From Buchananella felis (GTDB lineage: Bacteria > Actinomycetota > Actinomycetes > Actinomycetales > Actinomycetaceae), in NCBI RefSeq assembly GCF_041380015.1, contig NZ_CP159978.1: a DNA stretch of 64,000 nt. One strand, written 5' to 3'. The notes under the pieces were generated by a model. That model saw only the letters and a program-made list of their open reading frames with translations. It was not told where the DNA came from and did no database searches. The position numbers and the translations under genes were made by a program. Numbering within the stretch: position 1 is the stretch's first letter; the number at the start of each line of letters is the position of its first letter. This document shows positions 25,065 to 33,912 of the stretch, piece by piece.

Positions 25065-27101
25065 CTACCGCGCCGCCCGCACGATCGGCCCGTGGCTCGC
25101 AGCCGCCGCCTCGGTAAACATCACTCGGTCGTTGTACTCGCCCTTCTTACCCGTGTTGAAACTCTTCACCGGGCGGAAGTAGCCCATCACGCGCGTCCAC
25201 ACCTCACACTCCACCGGCTCACGATCCGGGTGGGCGGCGGCGCAACGCTCACACGTGAAGTGCTCACCCACCAGGTAGCCGTGCGTCGGGCAGATAGAGA
25301 AAGTGGGCGTGATCGTGATGTACGGCAGCCGGAAGTTCTCCAGCGCCCGCCGCACCAGCGACTTACAAGCAGTGATCGAAGAAACCCGCTCGTTCATGTA
25401 CAGGTGAAGCACCGTGCCGCCCGTGTACTTCGACTGCAACTCCTCCTGCCGCTCCAACGCCTCAAACGGGTCATCCGTGAAGCCCACCGGCAGCTGCGAG
25501 GAATTCGTGTAGTACGGCTGCTCGTCCGTACCAGCCTGGATGATGTCCGCAAACCGCTTGCGGTCCTCCCGCGCGAAACGGTACGTGGTGCCCTCCGCCG
25601 GGGTCGCCTCCAGGTTGTACAAGTGCCCGGTGGCCTCCTGAGCCTGAATCATCCGGTCCCGCAGGTGATCCAACACCCGCACCACCAAAGCGTGCCCGCG
25701 CGGGTCCGTGATGTCGTAGGCGTCGCGCGTAAAGTTGCGCACCATCTCATTCATGCCGTTCACGCCCAACGTGGAGAAGTGGTTGTCCAGCGTCCCCAGG
25801 TAGCGCTTGGTGAACGGGAACAGGCCCGAGTCGATGTGGTACTGAATCACCTCACGCTTACGCTCCAGCGTTCCCACCGCCAGGTCGATCAGCTCATCCA
25901 GGCGCGCCAGCAGCCCCGCCTCATCCCCCGGGAACAGGTAGCCCAGGCGCGCGCAGTTCACCGTCACCACGCCCACCGAGCCGGTCTGCTCCGCCGAGCC
26001 GAACAGGCCGTTTCCGCGCTTAAGCAGCTCGCGCAGGTCCAGCTGGAGGCGGCAACACATCGAGCGGATCATGCCCGGGTCCAGCTCAGAGTTGATGAAG
26101 TTCTGGAAGTAGGGCAGGCCGTACTTCGCGGTCATCGCGAACAGGCGCGTGGACTCCTCGCTGTCCCAGTCGAAGTCCTTGGTCATGTTGTAGGTGGGGA
26201 TCGGGAAGGTGAACACGCGGCCCTCCGCGTCTCCGGCCGTCATCACCTCCATGTAGGCGCGGTTGATCATCGCCATTTCCTCCGCCAGGTCGCCGTACGT
26301 GAAGTCGCACAGCTCCCCGCCCACCAGCGGCACCTCGTCACGCAGATCCGCGGGGCAGGTCAAGTCGAAGGTGAGGTTGGTGAACGGAGTCTGGGTTCCC
26401 CACCGGGAGGGGACGTTCAGGTTGTAGATCAGCTCCTGCATGCACTGGTAGACCTCCGGGTAGGTCATGTTGTCCAGCCGCACGAACGGCGCCATGTAGG
26501 TGTCGAAGCTGGAGAACGCCTGCGCGCCCGCCCACTCGTTTTGCAGCGTGCCCAGGAAGTTGACGATCTGCCCGACGGCGCTGGAGAAGTGCTTGGCAGG
26601 GCCCGCCGCGATGGCACCCGGGACGCCGTTGAAGCCCTCCTGCAGCAGCGCCTTCAGGGACCAGCCGGCGCAGTAGCCGGCGAACATGTCCAGGTCGTGG
26701 ATGTGGATGTCGCCGTTGCGGTGGGCCTCGCCGGCGGCCGGTTCGTAGACGCGCGAGAGCCAGTAGTTGGCGATCATCTTGCCCTGCGTGTTGAGCATGA
26801 GCCCACCCAGCGAGTAGCCCTGGTTGGCGTTGGCGTTCACCCGCCAGTCCGCGCGGGCCAGGTACTCCTCCACCGTGGAGATCGCGTCCACTTCTACGCG
26901 GTCTGCCGCACCCTGCGCCGGTGCGTGGAGTTCTTGACGGCCGACGTCGCCCACCCGCCGCTGCGTTGGCCGCGCCTGCCCCTGTCCGGTCTTGCCGGGG
27001 GCGGGGGCGCGCGTGCCGGGGGCGGTGTCTGCACTGTTCGCAGGCGTTGCCGCCGCAGCGGAGTTGGTGTTGGCGGCGTCTGGGCGCGTGGTGGTTTCCA
27101 T
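25065..27101 (-). CDS. nrdD: Anaerobic ribonucleoside-triphosphate reductase (class III)
   Basis: Reduces ribonucleoside triphosphates for DNA synthesis without oxygen. The 678-residue protein shows WRVNANANQGYS, GDIHIHDLDMFAGYC, FPIPTYNMTKDF, a C-terminal zinc site around CPTHGYLVGEHFTCERC, and the glycyl-radical segment RVMGYFRPVKSFNTGKK near the end. The first ~70 residues are Ala/Thr/Pro-rich and I see no ATP-cone sequence, so overall activity control by ATP/dATP may be missing. It is transcribed ahead of nrdG from a region with two NrdR-like boxes. Confidence 0.95.
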   Translation of the reverse strand: METTTRPDAANTNSAAAATPANSADTAPGTRAPAPGKTGQGQARPTQRRVGDVGRQELHAPAQGAADRVEVDAISTVEEYLARADWRVNANANQGYSLGGLMLNTQGKMIANYWLSRVYEPAAGEAHRNGDIHIHDLDMFAGYCAGWSLKALLQEGFNGVPGAIAAGPAKHFSSAVGQIVNFLGTLQNEWAGAQAFSSFDTYMAPFVRLDNMTYPEVYQCMQELIYNLNVPSRWGTQTPFTNLTFDLTCPADLRDEVPLVGGELCDFTYGDLAEEMAMINRAYMEVMTAGDAEGRVFTFPIPTYNMTKDFDWDSEESTRLFAMTAKYGLPYFQNFINSELDPGMIRSMCCRLQLDLRELLKRGNGLFGSAEQTGSVGVVTVNCARLGYLFPGDEAGLLARLDELIDLAVGTLERKREVIQYHIDSGLFPFTKRYLGTLDNHFSTLGVNGMNEMVRNFTRDAYDITDPRGHALVVRVLDHLRDRMIQAQEATGHLYNLEATPAEGTTYRFAREDRKRFADIIQAGTDEQPYYTNSSQLPVGFTDDPFEALERQEELQSKYTGGTVLHLYMNERVSSITACKSLVRRALENFRLPYITITPTFSICPTHGYLVGEHFTCERCAAAHPDREPVECEVWTRVMGYFRPVKSFNTGKKGEYNDRVMFTEAAAASHGPIVRAAR

Positions 27102-27165
27102 GGCGATTCTCCCGGTCCTCTTTAATGCAGTCTATTGGGCGAGCGGAATCGAAACTACCCCCACA

Positions 27166-27213
27166 CCACAACATCTTGTGGGTGCGACACGCCCTGACCC
27201 CAAGATGTTGTGG
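27166..27213 (-). promoter_or_regulatory. Pair of NrdR-like boxes upstream of nrdDG
   Basis: CCACAACATCTTGTGG (27166-27181) and CCCCAAGATGTTGTGG (27198-27213) both fit the 16-bp NrdR palindrome pattern. Their centres are 32 bp apart, close to three helical turns, the known spacing for paired NrdR boxes. They lie 65-112 bases upstream of the nrdD start. NrdR represses ribonucleotide reductase genes when dATP is high; no nrdR gene is in the window. Confidence 0.85.
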
Positions 27214-27344
27214 ATCGAAATTGTACGACTTGGGACCGAGGGCCCGGGTGGGCGCAGCCGGTAGGCAAACGGAAACAAGAAAAGGCTGGCGCGGGAAAAG
27301 CTGCGCACAGTCGGCTCATGCGGGTGGCGCGGCGCTGGGCCGCG

Positions 27345-27404
27345 GGACGGACTGTAGGACGGGCCGCAGGACGGGCTGTAGGACGGACTGTAGGGCGGGC
27401 CGCA
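27345..27404. repeat. 12-bp minisatellite, five units
   Basis: Five consecutive 12-bp units: GGACGGACTGTA, GGACGGGCCGCA, GGACGGGCTGTA, GGACGGACTGTA, GGGCGGGCCGCA. It lies between the nrdD promoter region and a large hairpin, outside coding sequence. Confidence 0.9.
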
Positions 27405-27455
27405 GGGACGGGGCGGCGGGGCGGAACGTCGTCCAATTACTTCAAATTCGGACGG

Positions 27456-27527
27456 CCTAGACCTTGTGCACTCGACCTAGACCTCAGAGCCCTACGCAAG
27501 GTCGAGGTCGACTGCACAAGGTCTAGG
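27456..27527. terminator. Long inverted repeat downstream of the PAP2 gene
   Basis: Arms of 29 bp (27456-27484 and 27499-27527) pair with two mismatches around a 14-base loop. The arms contain CTAGACCTTGTGCA and a repeated CGACCTAGACCT-type block. It sits 50 bases past the PAP2 stop and before the nrdD promoter, so it could end PAP2 transcription. It has no T-run, and its length is more than a usual terminator needs, so a protein-binding site or element relic is also possible. Confidence 0.6.
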
Positions 27528-27577
27528 TCGAGCGGTTTAGCGCGGGCAGAGCGTCACGCGCCCAGGCGGGCAGAGCG

Positions 27578-28729
27578 TCACGCGCCCAGGCGGCGCGCGG
27601 CCAGCAGCGTGGAGGCGACTGCTGCGCAGGAGACGGCGGCGTACAGAGACAGCACCATCACGGCTGCGGCCACGTCCCCTCCGCCCAGGCTGGCTGCGGA
27701 GAGGTCGCCGCGCAGGAAGTCGGCGGAGTTCTTCGCCCAGAACCCCCGCGTTACCCACAGGGAAAGCGCCGCCACGGGCACGCTGCCGGCCGCCGTCAGC
27801 CACAGGCGCCGCTCTAGCCGACGCAGCTGCGGGCCCGGCTCTGCCACCCCACCAGGTTCGGCCCGCAAGGCCGCCAGGCGCCGCAGACGCAACCCGCGCA
27901 CCAGGGCAAGACTGACCAGGAGGGCGAACGCGGAGACACTGACGGCACCCAGCACGTCGGCGGCCCGATGCCACCCCATCGCCATCATCGCCCCGCCGTT
28001 CAGCAGGGGCAGGGCCAGGGCCACCGGCACCACGTGGCGACGCCACGCGCGCGGAGCGGAGACCAGCGCCACCAGGCAGATGACCGCAGTGGCGGTGCCG
28101 TGCCCGGAGGGGAAGGAGTTGGGCAGCACCCAGCCCACACCCAGGTCCGGGCGGGTCAGCAGGTAGCGCTTGGCCAGCTGCGTGAGGACCATCGCCCCGG
28201 CGGCACCTGCCACGCAGCCCAGCGCCAGCCAGGGACGCCGGCGCAGCATCCCGAGCACGGCGGCCACGGCCATCGCCAAGATGAGTGCCTCCAGTGCGGA
28301 CTCGTTCAAAATCCGCCCGATAGTGGTCAGGAAGGGGATGGAGGCAGCGTCGTGCATCACGAGGGCGTCTAGCGCTTGTCCCCAAGCGGTGCGCACAAAG
28401 AAGTAGTAAAGGCCGCCCGTCACGGCCAGCCAGGCGGCGGCCAAAAGGAGCAGCGGTGCGTCGGGCTTGAAGGAGACCACCGGTGCCGTGTGCGTCTTGC
28501 CGCCACGCTCCGCACCGCCCCCCGGCGGGTTAGTGCTCGCCCGGTCGGCACGCCCGTGGTGGCCGACGCTGCCGCGCCCGCCCAACTGATCGGTGCCGGC
28601 CGGTGCGCTCTGCGCCGCGCTCGTTCCACCTGCTGGCCGCTGCGGCCGGCGGGCCGCCGGGCGGGGAACCGGGCGGCTGTCACCTAGCGACCGCCCACTC
28701 GGGGAGGGCGGATTGGACGGCGGCTGCAC
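27578..28729 (-). CDS. PAP2-superfamily membrane phosphatase
   Basis: A likely lipid phosphatase or undecaprenyl-pyrophosphate-type phosphatase. The 383-residue protein has a ~90-residue Pro/Gly/Arg-rich cytosolic leader and then several membrane segments. The catalytic PAP2 motifs are in order: KRYLLTRP (K-x6-RP), PNSFPSGHGT (PSGH) and MGWHRAADVLGA (third motif with His and Asp). A pair of membrane spans follows after a basic loop. The start at GTG 28729 is uncertain because the leader is low complexity and the ribosome site is very close; a later start is plausible. It is divergent from the helicase gene. Confidence 0.85.
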   Translation of the reverse strand: MQPPSNPPSPSGRSLGDSRPVPRPAARRPQRPAGGTSAAQSAPAGTDQLGGRGSVGHHGRADRASTNPPGGGAERGGKTHTAPVVSFKPDAPLLLLAAAWLAVTGGLYYFFVRTAWGQALDALVMHDAASIPFLTTIGRILNESALEALILAMAVAAVLGMLRRRPWLALGCVAGAAGAMVLTQLAKRYLLTRPDLGVGWVLPNSFPSGHGTATAVICLVALVSAPRAWRRHVVPVALALPLLNGGAMMAMGWHRAADVLGAVSVSAFALLVSLALVRGLRLRRLAALRAEPGGVAEPGPQLRRLERRLWLTAAGSVPVAALSLWVTRGFWAKNSADFLRGDLSAASLGGGDVAAAVMVLSLYAAVSCAAVASTLLAARRLGA

Positions 28730-28815
28730 TCCTCCACCCTACGTGGAAGGCCGCAAAGTCTCGCGCCCAAGCTGCTGCGGCGCCAAATGTTGGCCGCAGC
28801 GGGCACACTTGTGGG

Positions 28816-31488
28816 GTGCCTGCAGCCAACCAAGTGCCCGCCTCCCCCGGCGGGTTTGGCGTGCCCACCGGGGAAGATGGGCCCAGGGTGCTTGATTCCG
28901 GCGGGGCTGTAGCCAGTGCCCCCGGGGACAACCAGGCGGCGGGAGCGCTCCATCGGCAGCTGCTGGGCTTTCTGGGGTGGGCCGGGGACAGGGATTCTCG
29001 ACTGGTGCACCTGCACTCCAGCCCGGCTCGCAGCGCGCGGCACTCGGCCTGGCCCGCGTGGGCCAACCCGCGGGTGGTGGCGGGTTACCGGGCGCTGGGG
29101 GTAGCCGAGCCCTGGGAGCACCAGGTGCGGGCGGCCGATTCCTTGCACGCAGGTAGTCACACGGTGATCGCCACGGGCACCGGGTCAGGTAAGTCCCTGG
29201 CGGCGTGGCTACCCGTCCTGTCGGCGCTCGCTGACTCCCAGGAGGCGGCGGGTGGGGGAACGTCGATCGCGGCGTGGCGGGCGCGACCCACCGCCCTGTA
29301 CCTTGCCCCCACCAAGGCCCTGGCTGCGGATCAGGCGGCGGGGCTGCGGCGCGTGATCGACGCCTGCGGCCTGGACGCGCAGGTGGCCACCGCCGACGGT
29401 GACGCCGACCGCGCGGAGAAGTTGTGGGCGCGCGGGAACGCGGACGTTGTGTTGACCAATCCGGACTTCCTGCACCACGCGCTGCTGCCGCGCCACTCCA
29501 CCTGGTCGCGGCTGCTGCGCGGCCTGGAGACGGTGATCGTGGACGAGTGCCACACCTATCGCGGCGTGTTCGGCGCGCACGTTTCCTTGGTCTTGCGGCG
29601 CCTGCTGCGGTTGGCGCGCATGTCCGGGGCGCGGCCGCGCGTGCTGTTCGCCTCCGCGACGGCCGCCGATCCTGCTGGCGCTGCGGCCCGCCTAATCGGG
29701 GTGGACCCTGCGCAGGTGGTGGCGGTGACGGACGACGCTTCTCCTCGCGGCCCCCAAATGTTGGCGCTCTGGCAGCCGGCCTATGCGAAGGTTCCGGCAG
29801 CCGGGGCGCCTGGCGGGCGCGCCGGGGGCGAGACCGGTGGAAAGCCCGCAGGGGTGGGCGACGCTCCGGGGAAGGCGCCGGCGACAGCGGGGATCGATCC
29901 TGCCGAGCGTCCCCGCATCTCGGCCTCCGCCGAGGCGGCCTGGCTGGCGGCGCGATTCACCGCATTGGGGGCGCAGAGCCTGGTGTTTGCGCGCTCGCGC
30001 GCCGGGGTGGAGGGGATCGCGGAGCACGTGCGCGACCAGCTGAGCCGGGGCGGGGCACAGCAATTCGCCGCGGGCGTGGCGGCCTACCGGGGCGGCTACC
30101 TGCCGGAAGAAAGACGGGAGCTGGAGGCAGCGCTCAGGGGCCGTGACCTGCGGCTGCTGGTGACCACGAGTGCGCTGGAGCTGGGGATAGACGTCTCCGG
30201 GCTGGACGCGGTGATAATTGCCGGATGGCCCGGTTCCCGGGCGTCTCTGCAGCAGCAGGCGGGTCGGGCCGGGCGCGCCGGCGCGCCCGGCCTGGCCGTT
30301 TTCGTGGCCTCAGCCAACCCGCTGGACCAGTACCTGTTGCACCACCCTGAGTTCGTGCTCGGGGCCCCCGAGGCGACCGCGTTCGACCCGGGCAATCCGC
30401 ACGTTTTGCGTCCGCACCTGTGCGCTGCGGCTGCGGAGGCGCCGCTGACCGCAGCCGACCTGGAGGTCTTTGGCCTGCCCGGGTGGGGGCTGGTGCGGGA
30501 GCTAGCCGCGCAGGGCTTGCTGCGGGAGCGACCCTCCGGCTGGTGCTGGAACGTGGCGCTGGCCCGGCCCGCGCACGAGCTGACCACTCTGCGCGGTGAG
30601 ATGGATCAGTTGCACGTGGTGGACGCGGACACCGGCGCGGTGATCGCGCTGATCGAGGGCGGGGCGCGCGCGGATTCCACCGTTCACCCCGGCGCGCTCT
30701 ACGTCCACCAGGGCCGCCTCTACGGCGTGCTGGAGCTGCGCGATGACACGGTGGTGGTCAAGGCCAGGCGTGAGCCGGGCTACCGCACCCGCGCATCGTC
30801 CACCTCCACCGTCCTACCACTCGAGGTGCAGGAGCCGGCGCGGCGGGCCGGGCTTGTTTCCGCCCCCGGCCTGGGCGGCCAGACCACCATCTCCCCCGCC
30901 GCCGGGGAGCATCCCCCGCACTTCGTCGACGCGGTCGCGCCGGCTACGCAGTGCGAGTGGTCGCTAGGCATGGTGGAGGTGACCGGCCAGGTCACCGGCT
31001 ACGACCGGCTCAGCACCGCAGAGGGCATGGTGTTGTCCCACCACGCCCTGGACATGCCGGTGCGCACCCTGTTCACCCAGGCGGTGTGGTGGACCATGCC
31101 CCAGCCCGTCTGGGAGGCAGCGGGCCTCACCTGGGAGGAGCTGCCCGGGGCGTTGCACGCCGCAGAGCACGCCCAGATCGCCATGCTGCCGCTGCTAGCC
31201 AACTGCGACCGGTGGGACCTGGGCGGACTGTCCGCCCGCCTGCACCCGACCACGCAGTGCGCCACGGTCTTTGTGCACGACGCCCTAGACGGCGGCGCCG
31301 GCTTTTCTCGCCACGGCTACCTGCACCGACACAGGTGGGTGCAGGCAACCTTGGAGCTGATCGAGAACTGTCCGTGCCAGGCGGGCTGCCCTCTGTGCAT
31401 CCAGTCCCCCAAGTGCGGCAACGGCAACGAACCGCTCTCAAAGGCAGGAGCCGTGCGGGTGCTGCGCGCCCTGCTGGAGGCCAGCTAG
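28816..31488 (+). CDS. DEAD/DEAH-box helicase with C-terminal four-cysteine domain (MrfA/Hrq1-like, Rv3649-like)
   Basis: An SF2 helicase of about 890 residues. I place the start at GTG 28816 because an earlier frame start would overlap the divergent PAP2 gene; other GTGs nearby are possible. Motifs in order: a Q-like region (EPWEHQVRAADSL), Walker A ATGTGSGKSLAAW, APTKALAADQ, VDECHTYRGVFG (a DECH box), SATAADP, then RecA2 motifs STSALELGIDVSGLD and QQAGRAGRAG. The C-terminus has CPCQAGCPLCIQSPKCGNGNEPLSK, the four-cysteine signature of the DUF1998/MrfA group. Bacillus MrfA acts in mitomycin lesion repair; the same role here is inference. It occupies the Rv3649 position of the actinobacterial block next to the Tad locus. 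Confidence 0.9.
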   Translation: MPAANQVPASPGGFGVPTGEDGPRVLDSGGAVASAPGDNQAAGALHRQLLGFLGWAGDRDSRLVHLHSSPARSARHSAWPAWANPRVVAGYRALGVAEPWEHQVRAADSLHAGSHTVIATGTGSGKSLAAWLPVLSALADSQEAAGGGTSIAAWRARPTALYLAPTKALAADQAAGLRRVIDACGLDAQVATADGDADRAEKLWARGNADVVLTNPDFLHHALLPRHSTWSRLLRGLETVIVDECHTYRGVFGAHVSLVLRRLLRLARMSGARPRVLFASATAADPAGAAARLIGVDPAQVVAVTDDASPRGPQMLALWQPAYAKVPAAGAPGGRAGGETGGKPAGVGDAPGKAPATAGIDPAERPRISASAEAAWLAARFTALGAQSLVFARSRAGVEGIAEHVRDQLSRGGAQQFAAGVAAYRGGYLPEERRELEAALRGRDLRLLVTTSALELGIDVSGLDAVIIAGWPGSRASLQQQAGRAGRAGAPGLAVFVASANPLDQYLLHHPEFVLGAPEATAFDPGNPHVLRPHLCAAAAEAPLTAADLEVFGLPGWGLVRELAAQGLLRERPSGWCWNVALARPAHELTTLRGEMDQLHVVDADTGAVIALIEGGARADSTVHPGALYVHQGRLYGVLELRDDTVVVKARREPGYRTRASSTSTVLPLEVQEPARRAGLVSAPGLGGQTTISPAAGEHPPHFVDAVAPATQCEWSLGMVEVTGQVTGYDRLSTAEGMVLSHHALDMPVRTLFTQAVWWTMPQPVWEAAGLTWEELPGALHAAEHAQIAMLPLLANCDRWDLGGLSARLHPTTQCATVFVHDALDGGAGFSRHGYLHRHRWVQATLELIENCPCQAGCPLCIQSPKCGNGNEPLSKAGAVRVLRALLEAS

Positions 31489-31564
31489 GCACCCGTTTGG
31501 CCGCATCACGGTCTTTCCCCGGCCCGAACCAGGATTTGCGGAGCCAGCCCGAGGTACACAGGCT

Positions 31565-32179
31565 TCAGTTGTGCCGCTCGCGCAGGTACTGAATGGCTCC
31601 CCTCTCGATCAAGGCAGCCTCACCGGGATCGCGCTGAGTCAACTTTTCGGCCCACGGCCGTCCGGGGTGGAGCGTGTCCCATTGCGGGGCTTTGCCCCGA
31701 TGGCGCCCCTTGCCAGGGTCGTGGTTGCCAAACCCATCCACCACGGCGTTCCACACCGGGCGCGTACTGCGGATAAGCGTGGACTCTCCCAGGGGGATCC
31801 AGATGTCTTCCACCACGATCCACCGCACGTAGAAATCCTCGATGTTCAGATTCCGGGCGGCTTCAATGCTCTTGGCGTGCTCGCGCAAGCGGCCCCACAG
31901 TGCCGCACTGTTCGGGTCCTGCCCTAGCTCCAGCCCTTGCCGGCCGCCCTTTGGCACTGCCTTACCAACGTAGATCGGCAAATCCCACTTCCCCTCTACG
32001 TTCTGCCTCGTAACGATCTCGTACGCGGGGAAATCTCCCGTGTAGTAGATCGCGTACACTCCAGCGCCCTGGAAGCGCGCAATCCCCTGTAGCGGAACTG
32101 GGGCACTCTGCATGAGTCGGCGAACAACCGACTCCGCCAGGGAGTCCATCGCCAGGGGATTGAAGGGTTCGTACGTCAT
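31565..32179 (-). CDS. Eco29kI-like GIY-YIG restriction endonuclease
   Basis: A 204-residue nuclease. The GIY part is GVYAIYYTG (Y42) and the YIG part is PIYVGKAVPKGG (Y70), followed by LWGRLREHAKSIE with R97/R99 and H101, GESTLI with E132, and WNAVVDGFGNHDPG. These match the catalytic residues known for Eco29kI, which cuts CCGCGG. The ATG overlaps the TGA of the methyltransferase by four bases, so methylation is translated first. The target in this organism is inferred only from the family resemblance. Confidence 0.9.
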   Translation of the reverse strand: MTYEPFNPLAMDSLAESVVRRLMQSAPVPLQGIARFQGAGVYAIYYTGDFPAYEIVTRQNVEGKWDLPIYVGKAVPKGGRQGLELGQDPNSAALWGRLREHAKSIEAARNLNIEDFYVRWIVVEDIWIPLGESTLIRSTRPVWNAVVDGFGNHDPGKGRHRGKAPQWDTLHPGRPWAEKLTQRDPGEAALIERGAIQYLRERHN

Positions 32180-33360
32180 GACACCGCCCGCAAATGGCGC
32201 TCTGTGGGGCCTGTCTTTTTCGCGCGTTCTCTAGTCTCTGCCAGCTCCAAGTGCTCGCGCACCGACAGCGCCACGGTCTCAGCCAGCTTCACCGGTACCG
32301 CGTTTCCTAGTTGCCGCATTGCCTCGCTCCAGGGTCCGTGCAACGCGTACGTATCCGGGAAGGTCTGCAGCCGAGCCGCCTCACGCACAGTGAAGTAACG
32401 GACCGAACCATCCGGCCGCCGCAGCATGTTCTCGCCACCGGGCACGCCGTGCACTCCCGCCTTCAACGCCTTCGCAGGTGCGTCGATGTAGGACCCTGTG
32501 TGGCCTGGGTACGCGCGAGCTCCCGGTTGAATGATGTGGTTGAGCGCGCCCTTTCGTCCTGGCCTGGGCAGATCGGATATGGCGTCTCGCACCGTCCGCC
32601 AGGGCATCATCTCCAGGTCCGCATCCGTGTACCGAGCGCGGACAATTCTCCGCGACTTCTCCGCCACCTGGTGCATTTCCCAGTAGTCGCCGCTCTCCTG
32701 GACCCGCCGCAGTGCACCGGCCGAATGGGTCGGCTGCGGGAAGGACCACTCTGCGTCAATATCCGCCCGGAACCCCACTAGGAACACGCGCCAACGCTGC
32801 TGCGGCACACCATAATCTGCCGCATTGACCAGAGTGGGCAGGAGGTTGTACTGGAGATCAGAGCGGACGCTCGTGTGTTCTGCCTGCAACCTCGCGTAAT
32901 GGTCGCCCCAACTCTCGTTCGGGTGCGCCACCAGTTCGGGGTGGGTCAGGCGCAGTTGAACATAGGAGAAGTAGTCGGCGAAGGCCGGACGCATCAGGCC
33001 CCGCACGTTCTCCACAATGAAAGCCCTGGGGCGCAGCCGCCGTATAACTTCGGCTGTGGCCGGGAACATGTCACGCTCGTCGTCCGCTGCCCGGCCCCGG
33101 CCGCCCGCGCTGAAGGGCTGGCAGGGCGGCCCACCAGAGACCAGGTCCACGCCCTCTGCAAGGCCGGACCAGTCGATGTCCCGCACATCCCCCTCGATCA
33201 CCTGGGCGCCCGCCACCAGCGGGTGACCATTGCTCTGGTTCTCCCGAATGGTGTCGCATGCCCAGCGATTCCACTCCGCAACCACCTCTGTGCTGAAACC
33301 CGCCAGGTGGGTGCCGAGCGCCAAACCGCCCCCACCTGCAAATAACTCGACGCTTCGCAC
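32176..33360 (-). CDS. DNA (cytosine-5) methyltransferase of the type II R-M system
   Basis: A 394-residue C5-methyltransferase starting at GTG 33360 after a GGGTGGGAAG stretch. Motif I is ELFAGGGGLALG, motif IV is GGPPCQPFSAGGRGR with catalytic C80, motif VI is ENVRG at 117-121, and the C-terminus has the QLGNAVPVKLAE motif X. The variable target-recognition region lies between about 230 and 320. Together with the overlapping endonuclease gene it forms a complete two-gene type II system inserted between the helicase and the Tad genes. Confidence 0.94.
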   Translation of the reverse strand: MRSVELFAGGGGLALGTHLAGFSTEVVAEWNRWACDTIRENQSNGHPLVAGAQVIEGDVRDIDWSGLAEGVDLVSGGPPCQPFSAGGRGRAADDERDMFPATAEVIRRLRPRAFIVENVRGLMRPAFADYFSYVQLRLTHPELVAHPNESWGDHYARLQAEHTSVRSDLQYNLLPTLVNAADYGVPQQRWRVFLVGFRADIDAEWSFPQPTHSAGALRRVQESGDYWEMHQVAEKSRRIVRARYTDADLEMMPWRTVRDAISDLPRPGRKGALNHIIQPGARAYPGHTGSYIDAPAKALKAGVHGVPGGENMLRRPDGSVRYFTVREAARLQTFPDTYALHGPWSEAMRQLGNAVPVKLAETVALSVREHLELAETRERAKKTGPTERHLRAVS

Positions 33361-33531
33361 CTTCCCACCCTAACTACTATCGGCTTGCGCCCGCGAGCCG
33401 CCGCCACGGGCCACCACTACCGCCCACGGCCCCCGAGCCGCCCACGGCCGCCGCTGCCACACCGGACGGCAGCGGCCAGCCGCAGGCGGCGTTCGGCCTG
33501 GAGCCATTAGAGCGCAGCCCACCAACATTTC

Positions 33532-33912
33532 TTAGGGCACGGCCGGGCCGGCCCTGGCCTGCTCGCTCACCGCCCCCAGCACCAGCCCGCCGGGCGGCGG
33601 CACCGGCACGGTGACCGCCACGGCAACGTCGTCCCCCAATATCTGGCAGGAGGTCAGGGCGGCGCCGTTGCGGGCCGCCACCTGGACCGCCAGGGTGCAG
33701 GGCGCGCCATTTCCACTGCTCAGGGCGGTGGCGGCGGCCAGCGCAGCCATGTCAGCCGCGCCGGCCGCCTGGGCTCTAGCGGCACCCGCCGCAGCGAACG
33801 CGGTCAGGGCCAGCCACGCCGCCAACAGCAACGCCACCACCCCCACTAGAGCGGGCGTAGCGCCGCCTCCCTCAGCGCCCAGACCTGCGAGCTGAGCTCC
33901 AGGCCAAACCAA
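33532..33912 (-). CDS. TadG/Rv3654c-like small secretion protein
   Basis: A short protein with one N-terminal membrane segment (TPALVGVVALLLAAWLALTA) followed by AQAAGAADMAALAAAT, typical of Rv3654c-type proteins at the end of actinobacterial Tad operons. The preceding EGGGATP is the usual processing-type region, so the start should lie before it; TTG 33912 gives 126 residues. The alternative is GTG 33846, which overlaps the tadE stop (TAGTG) but loses that region. Longer in-frame extensions run inside tadE and are rejected. Confidence 0.7.
   Translation of the reverse strand: MVWPGAQLAGLGAEGGGATPALVGVVALLLAAWLALTAFAAAGAARAQAAGAADMAALAAATALSSGNGAPCTLAVQVAARNGAALTSCQILGDDVAVAVTVPVPPPGGLVLGAVSEQARAGPAVP

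Larger units (their letters stand above)
27102..27577. other. Intergenic region between PAP2 and nrdD with several repeats
   Basis: About 475 bases without a gene. It holds the NrdR boxes, a 12-bp minisatellite, a long inverted repeat and the start of a 24-bp tandem repeat (27547-27594; two copies of CAGAGCGTCACGCGCCCAGG plus four bases) that runs into the PAP2 stop codon. The forward reading frame crossing it is antisense to PAP2 and is not called. Confidence 0.7.

Noticed and set aside
24708..27125. 805-residue forward open frame opposite nrdG/nrdD
   Set aside because: Antisense to well-supported nrdD and nrdG, His/Arg/Val-rich with no recognisable family.
27210..28166. 318-residue forward open frame across the repeat region and PAP2
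   Set aside because: Crosses the NrdR/repeat region and then runs antisense to PAP2; Arg-rich with no motif.
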